Positions 37,761-50,765 of a stretch of DNA of 64,000 nt are shown in pieces. The stretch covers positions 152,501-216,500 of the forward strand of contig NW_026731903.1 of NCBI RefSeq assembly GCF_028476545.1, read 5' to 3'. This stretch comes from Physella acuta. Its lineage: Eukaryota; Mollusca; Gastropoda; Physidae. Both the position numbers and the translations under genes were made by a program. The notes under the pieces were generated by a model, which was not told the origin of the DNA, did not search any database, and worked only from the letters and a program-made list of their open reading frames with translations. Numbering within the stretch: the first letter of the stretch is position 1; each line of letters opens with the position of its first letter.

Positions 37761-40700
37761 AATAAATTTAAGTTTTTTATTGACTAAATTGATTTTTATT
37801 AATGATTTATTAATTTTAAAAAGGTGAATTTAGACCTAGTCTAAAATTACTTCAATTTCCATGAAAAAAAGTGCAACAACTCTGATATGATTTTGGGAAA
37901 ATATATGCCAGCTGGTACGTTAAATTTATCATCTAACAAAGATAAGATTGATTTGATTTTTCAAGATTTAATTAAGAACCATAAAATAAAATTTCTAATA
38001 TATATATGTATTATATATAATTCTTATTTTAAATATATCAACTTATAAAAAGCATCTTACTATTTCAAAAATAAATATTGAAAATGAAACCTGCGCCTCT
38101 TAGTTAAAAATCTGGCCCATAAATAGTCAATTTCCACATGGACATTGTGTTTATGTATACAAGTTGGTTATACGTTACTCAAGTTATAAAGTAAATGTTG
38201 GATAATTTTAAATACATAAATGACGCAAATTTATCACTGCAATATCCTGTTGTTCTGATCCCATCTATACCGTATGTAAGAGTTAATTGTTTATTTAATC
38301 GTACATTTTAAATCTAATAATAATAAATATTTGAGTTCCACGGTCCACACTCCCCGGTCCCCAGACCCGACGAGTGCAGAGTTATTAATTAAATTTAACA
38401 TTAACAAGACGAAAGCAGGAACTTTTTGAATAATTCAACCCAGTTTCTAACTTTTCCAGCGCTGCTGATTATAAAACAACAACATATAAGCATTAGGGCC
38501 TAATGAATAAGAAACTGAATAAAGGTCTTGTGGTAAGTCTACTAACTACACTATAGGCTTTTTGATGAGAATTACAGAATGATTTTTTTTATTAAAAATG
38601 TATCAATAATAGCTAGAACACTAGTAAACTAAGCTAATTTAGCATATTTTAACTTTCTGTGTAAAGTCATTATTACTGAAAAAAAATTCCAAAGTCAGGT
38701 CAGTCTGTGGCAACCTCCAATGAACTTGACAGAAGGAAAAAAAACTTGACCCGTGACCTTCATTAAAACAGAATTTGCTTTTGTTTTTTTTTTAATTTTC
38801 AGTATACATGTGCTTAATCTTACCCAATAAGTGATAAAAATTTGAAAATTAATTTTAATTACTGGTGTAAAGTGACATAAACAGCTTAATAAACACGTGT
38901 TTTCTTGAGGGGGTGTGGCCCGGGTGTGGCACATCCTGACATCGCATTGTTTGTAACTTTATATTTCTGTGTTTTATGACTATATTTGTTCACAATCAGC
39001 ATGCTATGCTTTTAATTTTGATAAAGGGTAAGTATACCAAGTTACAAAACCTGAAATCTAACTAATAATTCATACTTTCAGTTTAAAAAATAATGAAAAC
39101 GATCATCAATGAAGAAAGCGTAAACATTCTATTTTTAGGTGTGACATAAAAAAACAGTCATAAATCTAGCCAAATGATTGGATTCTTGCGCAGCACACAT
39201 TTTCCCGCGCCTCGTTTTCACTAAGCAAGATTATAATAAAATGGCATTATTGGGGGGTGATCGTTTTCCCACGCACATATCTCATTAACACGCCAAATTA
39301 TTACCAGTTAATGGTAATGTGTGTAAAATTAATACTTTAAAGTTTACATCTGACATAAGCTGGTTTGCATCTGGAAGCGATATGTAAGAGTTATTTGATA
39401 TAAAAGACAAGAATTCATAGAGCTACTTTCACTAAGGCGCCGCTTGCGAGACAAACAAAGGAATTAGGCCAAAAGTAGATCCGACAATTCTTAAATAACA
39501 GACTTAAATAGAAACGGATAGTTCCGATTTCTTAAATTAACGATGGCTTCGTAATCATTAGTTTTATCGCTCTACCCATTAGTGAAAGCGAAACTGGTCG
39601 CCATTTTTGGTAAGCGCATGAGCCGTGAGATGGCTTCAAAACAACAAACCCGGAAGCTGCGAATTCGAACGGCCTATACACTACTTTACTTTCACCATTG
39701 AAATTGCTGAGTGATGGCTGCTTGTACATCTGAATCTTAAATCCTCCTGACCCAACCTAAGTCATAAGCCTAGGCATTTTGACTTCCACAGTTTTGATGG
39801 GGTACGACCACTTGCTAACTTTTTGATGTAGTTTTTATAAAAACTAACAATTTTCAGAGGAATTTTGGACCTCGCTGTAGGAATTGACTATCTCAGTAAT
39901 CTAACTTATAACTAAACATACTCATAGCCTATTTTATACAGATATATTTTATATTAGTCTAATCATATTATGTTTCAATGAGAAAATTACGAAACCGAAA
40001 TCGATCTCTCAATTCTGTGTTTATCTTGCTTACTTGTCCCTTAGGCCTAGGGTGCTGTAGATTTTAAATAATTTTACGTAGGCCCTAGGCCTATTAAAAG
40101 CATTGTGAGTGTCTTGCCATTAACTTTAAGTCTCTATTAAATAAATAATATTAGGTTTAGTATTCACAACATGTTTACACATAATTATACATTTTAAAAA
40201 TTTAGCTGGAACTTCAGCCTTGACTTGTTTTAGTAATAACTTTAAAAAATTCATATAAAAAACTACTTGGCCTAAAATGAATTTGTTTACATTTTTATAA
40301 ATTGGGTAGGCCTATATTATGGGATTAATCTATGTCTATTTTATCATTCTATGATAATAAGACCATTTTTCCTAATATACCTGCCTACTGTGAAAGAAAA
40401 GCTAGGCCTAATCTTCCTACAGACCTTCACCTAGGTATTTAGTTCTAGCATCCTAGTCGTACTCTACCTATTCTCTACTGTAACAGCTACAGCTAGTGGA
40501 GTGACTAGTGAGTACTCTTATTGAAGTTTTATTGAGCACTACCTCTAAGGTGATTTCTATTACCTGACAAGTGACATTCAGTAACTAGATGATCAGGTGT
40601 ATTTATTATACCAGTGTACGATAATGGCACAATAATAGAATCTTCTTTAAAAAGCAGTGTAGTTTACTGGTACTTCATTAAATAAACATGACTTGCTAAT

Positions 40701-40922
40701 GTCAATGCTGACTTCTGAAAATGTGTGTTATGTTTTTAGTATTATTTTAATCTTGACTAGTTTTATGGTTAGAAATTGATCTGTCACTTATCTGATCAAG
40801 AATATTAAATTATTCTGTAAGTTTCACTACATTTAGGCAGGAAACAAAATGTTTTTAGTGTTAAAGCCAGTTGTTAAAACTCTGTAGTTTGCTGCATTAA
40901 AAAAAAAAAAATTTCTTTGCAG
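37761..40922. other. PRDX6-SURF6 intergenic region and likely SURF6 promoter
   Basis: No coding gene recognised. A donor-like TTTTTG then GTAAGC at 39604-39615, in slightly CpG-richer DNA, could end an untranslated first exon of SURF6, because the first coding exon opens with an acceptor at 40922. This is unproven. Confidence 0.35.
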
Positions 40923-40939
40923 GCTGACCTGTAATCTGC

Positions 40940-43665
40940 ATGGTAGTTTACTTTAGACAACCAGGAATTCATCTACCCATGATCATGATGACAGGCTCTG
41001 AGAGCCACACACTGGAGCTTGTAAAATGTGATAACAGTCACTTTAAGGCTCTTCTTGATTTGATACCACCACAGTCTTACTTCAAGCAGGAAGAGAAACA
41101 AGAAATTTATGGCAATAGTTCAGGTTCATTTGATTACTTTTTAAAACCTTTGTCATTGTTTAAAAAATGGTTAACTTTTTTACTCATTATAAGTAAGATA
41201 AAAAAAAAGAGTCAATATTCCAGTTCTTTTTTAATGTAAGAAAAGCATTTTTGTTTAAAATGTTAGATTTAATTATAATTAACATTGATAATGTATTGAT
41301 CTTGTATGTGTTCTAATGTGCAGACGAAGATGATGATCCTAAGTCAAAGAAGAAAAAGAAACCTAAAAAAGGAGTCCCACTCTCATCTCTCTCAGTGACA
41401 CAGATAACTGAGCTCAGACAGCAAGGGTTAAACTTAGGTATGACATCACTTGTTACTATCTTACATTTTTATTTTGAGCTCTACTTGATTGAGCTTGGAC
41501 GGCAAATGTTAAAACAGAAGGGTTTGCGCTGTCGAGTAGGTAAAGCTCATGGTTGCTAAACCGAAAAGCCTCGAAGTCACTCTTCTAGGAGAGACAACTC
41601 AAAATGAAACAACTGCTGCCTTGTTGTTTGTTCTTGGTTGGACAAAGGCTATGGAAGCAAATCCAAAAAGAAAAGCAGGCTGAAATCGGAGTCAATGGCC
41701 TCAATGGCGCTTAACCAGTTGACACGTATCCTTAATTGTGTTGGAGGGGGATCCCTTCCAACACTAAAATTAAGAACGAAGAAGAAGAAAAACTGATATA
41801 TCTTTGATCAGTAATGTGTTAACATTTTTTTAGCCTAAGTTGACAAGTGAATTCAAGTATTAAGGCTGCGTTTCAATGATTTATACATAAGCACATAATA
41901 ATTTTGGGATGACTGTTTTTAACAGTCCGCAGAATAGAGATTAGTAAAGGTGACAACCTCAGTATTGACCATGCCATCCCTATGCACATAGTGTTCACTG
42001 GAACTAATGAAACACAATAGACTGTCAAAGCTTAAAAGATGCATTGTATTGCATCCTGTTATGGGGTATTGTTTTTTTTAATTGTCTTGTAGCATGTAGT
42101 GTTTCCAGATAATTAACTTTAATTATTTCATGTTAGGTAACAAAAAAGCAAAGAATATTCCTAATGGAACCACAGAGGAGGCATCATACTCTATAGGTAA
42201 ATAAAGTTATTGTATATTAAAATTAAATTAAATTTATTTAAATTATTCCTACCTATGAAGACATTAGCAACATATGAAACAAGAAAAGTGTTACTGATGT
42301 ACAGCATGTTTGTTTTCAAGGAATGAAATATTACCATAACTTATTTTGGTTATGTATATAAAGGGTTTCAAAGAGCTGTTGTCTTAAAGTGTACTGTTTA
42401 ATTAGGTTATCCCTGTTTGTTGTTGAAGTGTAATAACATTAATATACCCTGTAGAGGACAAGCATAAAGGAAAAAAGTTAAGCAGATCAGCTAAAGGAAA
42501 ACTGAGTGATAAAGAACTAGCACGGAGAGAATCTAGACACGAAGAGTTGAGAGAAAGATTGAGGCTAAAGTTGGAAGAGTTGAAAGGTACCCTATTATTT
42601 TATTACCTATTATAATTAATTTTTTATGATTAGCAATTTATGCTAATGGCTTAATATTAGATAATATAAAAAAGAAAACGATTACTGTATATGCTAATAA
42701 GTGTAATATATATTGACATACAACTTATTTTTTGTAAAAAGTATCTATGTTTAAGACATTTTTAAGAAAAGTATGTAAAAAAGCAAAGTGCATTAAGATG
42801 GGACAGGTTGAATTGGAAAGGCAAATCTTGTTGATCCAGTTGCATTTTAAAAAAATTCTCTGTTGAATATGCATAAAGACATTAATTATTTTTTTTTTTT
42901 GTAGTTAAAATATATCATTAAAATTTAATCACAAAAACTAGGCATTATCTATTAATTACATGCTCTTTTTGAAGTAACTTTAATCAATACAAGTAAATTT
43001 AAAATTACTAGTCTGATGATTATGTTTAAATTTTTTGCCCAGCTCGGAAAAACAAAGGGGGCGTGAGTTCACAAGAGCAGAAGCGTTTGAAACGCCAAGA
43101 GAAAAAAGTAAATGATCGGTTAAAGAGCAAAAATAAAGGCAAGCACAAAGAACTTCGTATGACACCTGTTGCCGAAGGTTTGAAATCTTCACCTCAGAAC
43201 AGAATTCTTAACCAGAACGGGGAGCCAGTGAAATCTAAGTTTGACTTTTCAAATATTACCTTCGGCAACGAGAAACAACACTCTTCAGATCTCCATGGAA
43301 AAGATTACAAAAGACTGTTGGAAAAAGTGGAAGCCAGAAAAGCCAAGGTGGAGAAATTGAAAGAAAAAGACCCTGAAGCCGGGAAGAAACTTGAACAAAA
43401 AATGCAATGGCAGAATGTTCTAAGTAAAGCTAAAGGGGAGAAGGTTAAAGACGATCCTAACCTGTTGAAAAAAGCAGTGAAGAGGAAAGAAAAATTAAGA
43501 GAAAGCAAACAGAAGAAATGGGGTGAGAGGGTGAAAAATGTTGAGGATATGAAACAGAAACGACAGGATAAAAGACAGGCAAATATTGATAAGAGGAAGG
43601 AGGGAAAGAAAGATAAGAAGAGGAAAATTATGATTAAAAAGGGAAGAATCATACCAGGTTTTTGA
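40940..43665 (+). CDS. SURF6: Surfeit locus protein 6, nucleolar ribosome-biogenesis factor, 370 residues
   Basis: SURF6 (yeast Rrp14) is a nucleolar RNA-binding protein needed for pre-rRNA processing. Exons: 40940-41123, 41324-41437, 42137-42196, 42455-42586, 43043-43665; every junction is phase 1 and the total is 1113 bases. Human SURF6 has 361 residues. The conserved SURF6 domain fills the last exon: GKDYKRLLEKVEARK at about residue 249 matches human GRNYRQLLERLQARQ. KMQWQNVLSKAKGEKVKDDP and LLKKAVKRKEKLRESKQKKW follow, and the protein ends KKGRIIPGF. The centre is lysine/arginine-rich, as expected for a nucleolar protein. The start is either 40940 or the in-frame ATG at 40979; the short vertebrate-like N-terminus favours neither strongly. 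Confidence 0.95.
41485..41790 (+). repeat. tRNA-like SINE in SURF6 intron 2
   Basis: CGCTGTCGAGTAGGTAAAGC, an anticodon-arm-like TGGTTGCTAAACC, and TCGAAGTCACTC resemble a tRNA head. A 200-bp body and a GAAGAAGAAGAAA tail follow. The body differs from the main SINE family here, so it would be a second family. Confidence 0.45.
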
Positions 43666-44011
43666 TTGGGCATATTTGGGGGATGGGGGGATTTTTAGCA
43701 TGAGTCAAAAGTGAGTAGTGAGCCTGTAACATTTTTAGTACAAATGTGGTGGATCTTAAGCAACATGTTGAAGCGTACTGAATGAGTGCGAGTGTTAATT
43801 AAGTTTTTGATTTGGCAGCTTCTCCATTCACTCACCTTTTTAACTGTACGTCTGTGATTTGGGTGAGCTGTAGTGAACCAATACAACTCTAGTGTTGAAT
43901 AGAGTTGAAGACCTGTGCTGTCTGTATGGCTTGACAAGCTGGCTGTATGACTTGACAAATTATTGTAATTAAACATGGGCAGAGAGAATATACAAAGTTT
44001 ATGTCTAATAT

Positions 44012-44017
44012 AATAAA
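44012..44017 (+). terminator. Candidate polyadenylation signal of SURF6
   Basis: AATAAA about 350 bases after the stop codon. A second AATAAA lies at 44483-44488. Which is used cannot be told from sequence. Confidence 0.4.
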
Positions 44018-44669
44018 ATATAAAATGTATACATGTAGTAATGGTAAGACATGTAGGTCTAGACAGCGTTAATATAATTAATGAAGTTCTAATGCTCATG
44101 TTTAGCAAATGCTACTTTTTCTTAGAATTTTATGGAGCACTCTCAGGTTATTTAAACTAATTTTACATTGATAGTACTTTTTAGATCTATTTACTATAAT
44201 TTGAGAAACACTGACCAATATGACTGAACATTGCATTATGTCTTTTTTGTAGCATTATCATTAATAGATTTTTTTTTAGGAAATCCTTTTTCTATTAAAA
44301 ATATTTATAGAATAGTTTGAGGGATTTTAGCTTTTTCATGGAAAAAGAAATGCAATTTTTCTTTGTCAGGTGGTCTGTTAAATGTACTTTGTAACTACTT
44401 GAGATTGGCTGGTGTTTTTTTTTTTTTTAATTTTGTTGATGTAAGATATTTCATATTCACAGAAAGGAATATGTTGTTACATAATAAAAACAATTTGTGA
44501 CATTTTAAAATGATCCATTTTTTTTAAATTTACAGTTTTTAGTCTTGTTTAGACTGAATTCATTAGATTAAAAATGATTTTTTAAAATCTTTTCCCCTAA
44601 TTTAAAAGTCTAAGGATACCAAGAAAGTGTTAATTAGCCTAAAATTCTCACCAGCCATTCTGCACTGTC

Positions 44670-44875
44670 TGGAGATGGAATCAAAGTTCAAGTCAATAGA
44701 TTGTCCCTGAGTCCACTCAGCTGTGGTGGGTGCCTAACTCAAGTTATGGAAAGTATGAGCGGTTGGGCATAGTGCTGACCACACTATCCCAACATATGCA
44801 GTGGTCACAGAAACAGATGAACTCTACTTTACTTGCCCCATGGAACAGCAAGGTTCAAAAAGGAAACTACTTTAT
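44670..44875 (+). repeat. SINE body
   Basis: CCCTGAGTCCACTCAGCTGT, GGTTGGGCATAGTGCTGACC, ACACTATCCCAACATATGCA and GATGAACTCTACTTTACTTG match the body of the 2140-2395 SINE; the tRNA-like head is degenerate. Confidence 0.75.
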
Positions 44876-45119
44876 ATTCTGCACTGTCCATAAGATGAAG
44901 CTCACCAGAAGTCCTTGAATGCAGGGTGTGCCAAAACGTCCTCCATGTAGTCATTAACTGTCTTAGCAAGTGTCAATACTAATCTCTACTGAAGCTAAAT
45001 GGCCATTAAAAGTTAAAGATGAGCATAGATTCAGCAGGAAAACAAATGTATTAGTCATGCATTCTACCATTTGACCACTCTGTCCTGGCTTGACTTGTGT
45101 TGATAGAGTACATAATAAT

Positions 45120-45365
45120 TGATACTTAATAGGATAAGTTGCACGCTGTGGTTGTATGGTAGAGCGCAGGCCAAAGCTTTGAGTTTGGATCTCAAGAGAG
45201 TGTAGGACATCCCTGAGTTCACCCAGCACTAATAAGTACCTGATTTAGATTAGGGAAAGAAAAGATGGCTGGGTATAGTGCTGACCACACTATCTTTTCA
45301 TGTACTGAGGAGAAGAAACAGAATAACTACTTCATCATTACCAGGACTGAAAGGGTAACTTATAT
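45120..45365 (+). repeat. SINE, nearly full length
   Basis: Head: GCTGTGGTTGTATGGTAGAG and GAGTTTGGATCTCAAG. Body: CCCTGAGTTCACCCAGCACT, GATGGCTGGGTATAGTGCTG and CCACACTATCTTTTCATG. About 250 bp, diverged from the 2140-2395 copy. Confidence 0.7.
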
Positions 45366-45738
45366 TAAATATGATTTATTAGTGGACCCAAATTCCTACT
45401 GCCATTTACAATAGATGGTCTTTACCTCTTTAAAACATACTGAAAATTTAAAATAATTGCATAACAAAATTTGCCAATTTAATTCTTCAAAGGCACTGGT
45501 TAAAGCACTGTCTCCAAAATGTGTAAATGATGGAATAATTTCAATAAGATAAATTTTGCTGAAGACGTCGCAATAGAATTAACTTTATTTTCTTCCTTAG
45601 TTGCTTATAAAATTTTTTAATTATTATTATAGTTTTTTGTATTGTTTTAGATAATAGAAATTTAAAATGATTAAGTCTTAATCAATATACTTTTTAAAAA
45701 AAAAAGCTAATTTAGAATTCTACTAAAATCTAGGAAAA

Positions 45739-46008
45739 AAAAAAAATTCATAAAAAACGTTTTAATAACAAGCTTTTATGTAATGATGCACTAAAAAGTA
45801 GAAAATAAATTATAGACTACTATTTAAATAACTATAAAGAAAAGCGTGGGTCACTTTAGTATCTATTGGATACCTTTACTAATGTTAAGGAAGACACCCA
45901 CGCTTTTCTTTATAGTTATTTAAATAGTAGTCTATAATTTATTTTCTACTTTTTAGTGCATCATTACATAAAAGCTTGTTATTAAAACGTTTTTTATGAA
46001 TTTTTTTT
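45739..46008. repeat. Perfect 113-bp palindrome with 44-bp spacer
   Basis: 45739-45851 and 45896-46008 are exact reverse complements over 113 bp. The spacer (45852-45895) contains ATCTATTGGATACC. The arms are AT-rich, with AAAGAAAAGCGTGGGT at the inner edge, and code for nothing. The perfect match implies recent origin, gene conversion or an assembly fold-back. Confidence 0.95.
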
Positions 46009-46049
46009 CAGTACTTTACATGTTTTATCTACAATAGAGTTACATGACT

Positions 46050-46104
46050 AAAAACCATTGCGCGCCTACTGAATATCACGTTCAGTAGGCGCGCAATGGT
46101 TTTT
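46050..46104. repeat. Perfect 24-bp GC-rich inverted repeat, 7-base loop
   Basis: 46050-46073 (containing CCATTGCGCGCCTACTGAA) pairs exactly with 46081-46104 around the loop TATCACG. It lies 41 bp beyond the large palindrome but differs from it in composition. Confidence 0.95.
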
Positions 46105-46589
46105 GAACGCAGCCATTACGTGGTCGTGATGGCGCAGCTATTGATGACGCGTGTGGTGTGGTTGGCTAGACATGCCTACTAATTCGGTCCAAATTTTAAT
46201 TAATTCATAAAAAATCAATTAGGCATCCAATTAAGTCAAATTTAGTTTCAGATTGCATTGTCTTCATGTCTTGACCCACGTGCCAACTGTGAATCGTGTC
46301 GGTCAAGTAGAACTGTCCGAATTTTCACTCCTGCGTTTCCGTCAAGACAGACAGAGGAAGTGAGTTAAATAAAAGCTTGTAAAAATACACCACAAAAAAC
46401 AAGCAAGGGCAGATAACATTGTAACCTTAGATAGCTTTAAATTTTGCAGAGTTAATTCCCCTGACAGTATAGAGTAAAATAATAGCTTCAAACTATGTAT
46501 GTAACGATCTTAATCTATAGTCGGTTAATAAAACAACTGGATGTAGCATTGTTTTCTCTAAAGTTAGCTAGTTAGCACGTTTACATCAT

Positions 46590-46805
46590 GGTGTCCCACG
46601 ATCCCCCCCCCCCCCATCTCCCCGTGTCGAATCGTCAATATGTACTTAAAAGACTATTTAATTAACCATTAATGAACGGGCTTAAAGCACTTTTTGCAGT
46701 GATTTTTTAACAATTTTTTTGTCTTGGTGTCACCCCTCTCCCCCTAAATGGTGTCACCGGTGAGGGCTCCGAAACCCTAGCACCTCCTCTCGCGACGCCC
46801 CTGGG
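46590..46805 (-). mobile_element. Fragment of the GGTGTCACC/CAGGGGCGTCGCG element
   Basis: CTTGGTGTCACCCCTCTCCC, AAATGGTGTCACCGGTG and GCGACGCCCCTGGGG match modules of the 53031-53582 element; one end is clear, the other is not. Confidence 0.5.
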
Positions 46806-46961
46806 GTAGATGTCTTTTACCATGTTATACAAAGGTTTAGTGGTGGGTTCCAAACGTCCTATTTTTGTGTTATAAATATTCGATCCCTAATAACAATACC
46901 ACCATATCACACCAAGCACCACGCTTTACTCTATTACTCAACAGCTATTAATGTTCTCTTC

Positions 46962-47158
46962 AGTGTTTCTTCCAACCTTTTTTTCCGGGGGTGCACTTGA
47001 AATTTTCGGGGGGGGGGGGGGGGGCACAACAATTTCCAGAGGGGGGCGGGGCGGAGACTGTCAAAAGTATATATTTTCTATATATATTCCATTTCGTTCG
47101 GGGGGGGGGGGGCAGTACCCCCCCCCCCCCCCCGAAGAGATGCCTGGAAGAAACTCTG
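46962..47158 (+). mobile_element. G-run-rich MITE, complete copy
   Basis: From AGTGTTTCTTCCAACC to CTGGAAGAAACTCT, with runs of about 18 and 12 G, a run of 16 C, AAAAGTATATATTTTCTATA and CCATTTCGTTC. It is the clearest copy of the family. Confidence 0.8.
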
Positions 47159-47159
47159 G

Positions 47160-48220
47160 TTCTCTTCTTAAATGCGAATGATATAGGCTACTTTATCTAC
47201 TACGATGAGCAGCACAAAGGGCGCTAACCTGGAAATAATAAGCACAACAACAACCTGGAAAAGGCCTATCCTAAGTAAAGACAAAGAGTCAAAATTATTT
47301 CAGCCAATCATCATCCGCGTAACAGTTCATCGGTGACGCAGAAAGCTGCGCCGTGTTGTAAAGTGCACCCAGAATTGACGCCAACTGGTGGCGCCGTATA
47401 AAAGAAATGTGTACAGATAGTCGACAGAATCTATGCGTACTTTTATTAAGATTCCAGGCGAGCTTCGGCTTGGTTGAGCCAAGCACGTAGGAATCCAGCT
47501 TGTCATCTTTAAGGTAACGCATGGATTCGTTCTAGTACTAGAGGCAGTCGGGGTTAAAATGGAATAGAGACTTTTAAAATAATTACGAGTTTGTGAAGTG
47601 GGAGTGAAAATGGAATTGAGACTTTTATATATGGCGTTAATGGGAGGGGGGGGGGGGGAGGATTGGGTGAATGTTTGCATAAAAAATATTTATTGCTAAA
47701 TCAATCACTTTATTATATCTCATGGGGGTAGTAAGCATTAGTACTATCCTAATTATATTAATTTACCAAGATTCAAATGAATTCATAACAATTTTAATTT
47801 AGTTTTCTGCCACAAATACAGTTTAGTGATAAAAAGTAAACCTTAAAATGCACGGCTCTTTAGATGTAAAGCTAATGGTACATTTTCAGTTTTGGCTTTT
47901 TATACTACTCTATACAGAAACGTAGCAACCTTTTGCAGCGAATTATCAGATTTGCGCTCCCCTTATTTAATAATTTTACAAGTCACTAACTCCGGTATTT
48001 AATTTGTTTAATTTTGTCAATTTGTTGTAATGCAAAAGACTAAAACAATTAATTAAATCCGTTTGTAAAACTGTGTAACAGTCTATTTCCTTAATCTCAA
48101 CGGCTTATAATTCAGAATTGCAACACAAGATGAGCAATGTTAATTCCTATTGGCGCTCTCCAAGGGTCGGCACTCAGGGCGGCCTCCATACCAAACCTAC
48201 CCATCTATGCATGTCACTCT
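47160..48220. other. Intergenic DNA without recognisable gene
   Basis: A few short open frames without family resemblance, and a G run at 47647-47658. Confidence 0.4.
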
Positions 48221-48225
48221 AGATC

Positions 48226-48306
<81 letters not shown>
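48226..48306. repeat. (TA)n microsatellite
   Basis: About 40 TA dinucleotides. Confidence 0.95.
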
Positions 48307-48311
<5 letters not shown>

Positions 48312-48377
48312 ATAGACTGAAATTTCTTGTCAAATATTTGTAGAGTGGGCCCGATGTTACGGTCCCTTGTCCCTTAG

Positions 48378-48598
<221 letters not shown>

Positions 48599-48919
48599 TA
48601 AGGGACTTGTGAAGATACATATAGATTATATGTAAGGGATGGGTAAAATATTACCCTAAAAGTTACTGGAGAGAAACGGAAGCAGGCCGCCGCCCATGTA
48701 ATCTGCACGTCGATCATTAGCAGACGACAGCTTGTCTTCAATAACTAAATCCAACCTGGCAAATCGTCAATCGTTACTTGCAGGTGCTGCCAGGGCGTGG
48801 CTGATGTAGATTTTAAAGCTGGACTTTTAGTTCGTGTTTTTTAACACGAGCGGTAATTAATTACCAAGTGGCAATCAATTAATTGAAGGAGACGTGGCGA
48901 TTCAACAGAGTTGTAGACT

Positions 48920-48920
<1 letters not shown>

Positions 48921-49009
<89 letters not shown>
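48921..49009. repeat. (TA)n microsatellite
   Basis: About 44 TA dinucleotides. Confidence 0.95.
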
Positions 49010-49012
<3 letters not shown>

Positions 49013-49452
49013 TCAAATAGCTGACATGAAACAGACTCTAAATCTAAATTTCTTTTACCAGAGACAAACTCTAAAGCTCCCACATAGATACCCGTACTTC
49101 CAACTCCTTTTCAACATACAATATTACATACCCGTCCCTCCAAAATGCAATTTTTTTAGATCAGCTATTTCTTTTTAAAATATTTATCAAGCTGGGTTAA
49201 CATTACTAATATTGTTTTACTAATTTAACTATTGTTACGACGATTTACAAAGTCTTTTAAAATTACACATATTTCTTTAAAACAACAGTCTTTATCATAT
49301 TTTCTGAACTTTTTCAGTTTTCCTCGTCCCAATCAATCCAATCCCCCCTCCCCCTTAGAGTACGACATTAAGAATGGGGGATCCCTTTTTGTGATTATTG
49401 AAACATAATACATACGATTCCTTGGTATTCAAAAATCTATTACACCCTAGAT

Positions 49453-49660
49453 CAGCTTCTTAACTTTCTTGGAGGTACCGAACCCCACTAGTTCCATATG
49501 CGCATTCACTGAACCCTTCCTAATGTTTCTATCGTCCGCACTGACAAAATCCGATCGTAAATCATACAAGTCAGGTGTGTGTCTTGACCTTCGCCAAACC
49601 CATGAGACAGATTCACCGAACCCCTGGGGTTCGATCAAACACAGGTTAAAAACCACTGCT
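49453..49660. mobile_element. hAT-type MITE, diverged
   Basis: On the minus strand it begins CAGTGGTTTTTAACC and carries GATCGAACCCCAGGGGTTCG. The other end reads CAGCTTCTTAACTTTC, then ACCGAACCCC. Such CAGTGGTTYTTAACC ends belong to hAT non-autonomous elements. The interior is non-coding and no clear target duplication remains. Confidence 0.6.
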
Positions 49661-49817
49661 CAACAGCTTTATATATGTAGTGAGAGGGGTGATGGAAGTG
49701 TCTATAAATCTAAGGTATGTCAACATTTAAAGGACCACTAACTCATATCTAAGTAGGGAAAGATTCATTCGGGTAATAACTTTGTATGGCTATTGTACTT
49801 GGGTGAAAAAGATGGCG

Positions 49818-50190
49818 ATTGTAGTCTGATTATAATGACATTTGTCGTCTGATTATAATGACATTTGTCGTCTGATTATAATGACATTTGTCGTCTGATT
49901 ATAATGACATTTGTCGTCTGATTATAATGACATTTGTCGTCTGATTATAATGACATTTGTCGTCTGATTATAATGACATTTGTCGTCTGATTATAATGAC
50001 ATTTGTCGTCTGATTATAATGACAATTGTCGTGTGATTATATTGACATTTGTCGTCTGTATATAATGGCATTTGTCGTCTGATTATAATGGCATTTGTCG
50101 TCTGATTATAATGACATCTGTCGTCAGATTATAATGGCATTTGTCGTCTGATTATAATGGCATTTGTCGTCTGATTATAATGGCATTTGT
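49818..50190. repeat. 23-bp tandem repeat, about 16 copies
   Basis: Unit TTGTCGTCTGATTATAATGA plus CAT. The first nine or so units are nearly identical and later ones carry substitutions (GGCATT, CATCTG), so the array looks recently expanded from its left side. Confidence 0.95.
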
Positions 50191-50398
50191 CATGTGGTGT
50201 GGGAACATGCGCGATGAATATTTTCAGAAATGCCGAGCTTGTCTTTTATGTTGGGGTCAAAGGTCATACCTCCGAGGTCGAAGAGTTCTGGACACTTGGT
50301 TATGGCGCTTCAACTTCCGGTACAAGGGTTTCCCATCGTCTGCCAGTTTCTGGTTGAAGTATTTTTGGCAGAAACTTGACGTCTCAAGATGGAGGCGG

Positions 50399-50765
50399 GA
50401 GGAGGGGTGTGTGGTACGACTGGGTGACGCTAGTTAAGGGGGTGACACCAAATAGAATAAAAGATGCATAATTTAATTAATTTTTTTATCCAGTTAAAAT
50501 TTTTAAATAGGAAGGGGGTGGAGGAAGGGATGTGTGGTACGACTGGGTGACGCTAGTTAAGGGGGTGACACCAAATAGAATAAAAGATGCATAATTTAAT
50601 TAATTTTTTTATCCAGTTAAAATTTTTAAATAGGAAGGGGGTGGAGGAAGGGGTGTGTGGTACGACTGGGTGACGCTAGTTAAGGGGGTGACACCAAATA
50701 GAATAAAAAGATGCTAAATTTAATTAATTTTTTTATCGAGTTAAAATTTTTAAATAGGAAGGGGA
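50399..50765. repeat. 123-bp tandem repeat, three copies
   Basis: Units start near 50399, 50521 and 50644. Each holds GTGTGGTACGACTGGGTGAC, AAGGGGGTGACACCAAATAG and ATTTAATTAATTTTTTTATC. Divergence between units is only a few bases. The GGTGACACC module resembles the repeat at 53031-53582. Confidence 0.93.

Noticed and set aside
39532-39729. 65-codon minus-strand open frame between PRDX6 and SURF6
   Set aside because: No similarity I recognise; the region is better explained as the SURF6 promoter or first untranslated exon.
43305-44108. Minus-strand open frames opposite the last SURF6 exon and its 3' flank
   Set aside because: Antisense shadows of the A-rich SURF6 exon; no family resemblance or splice context.
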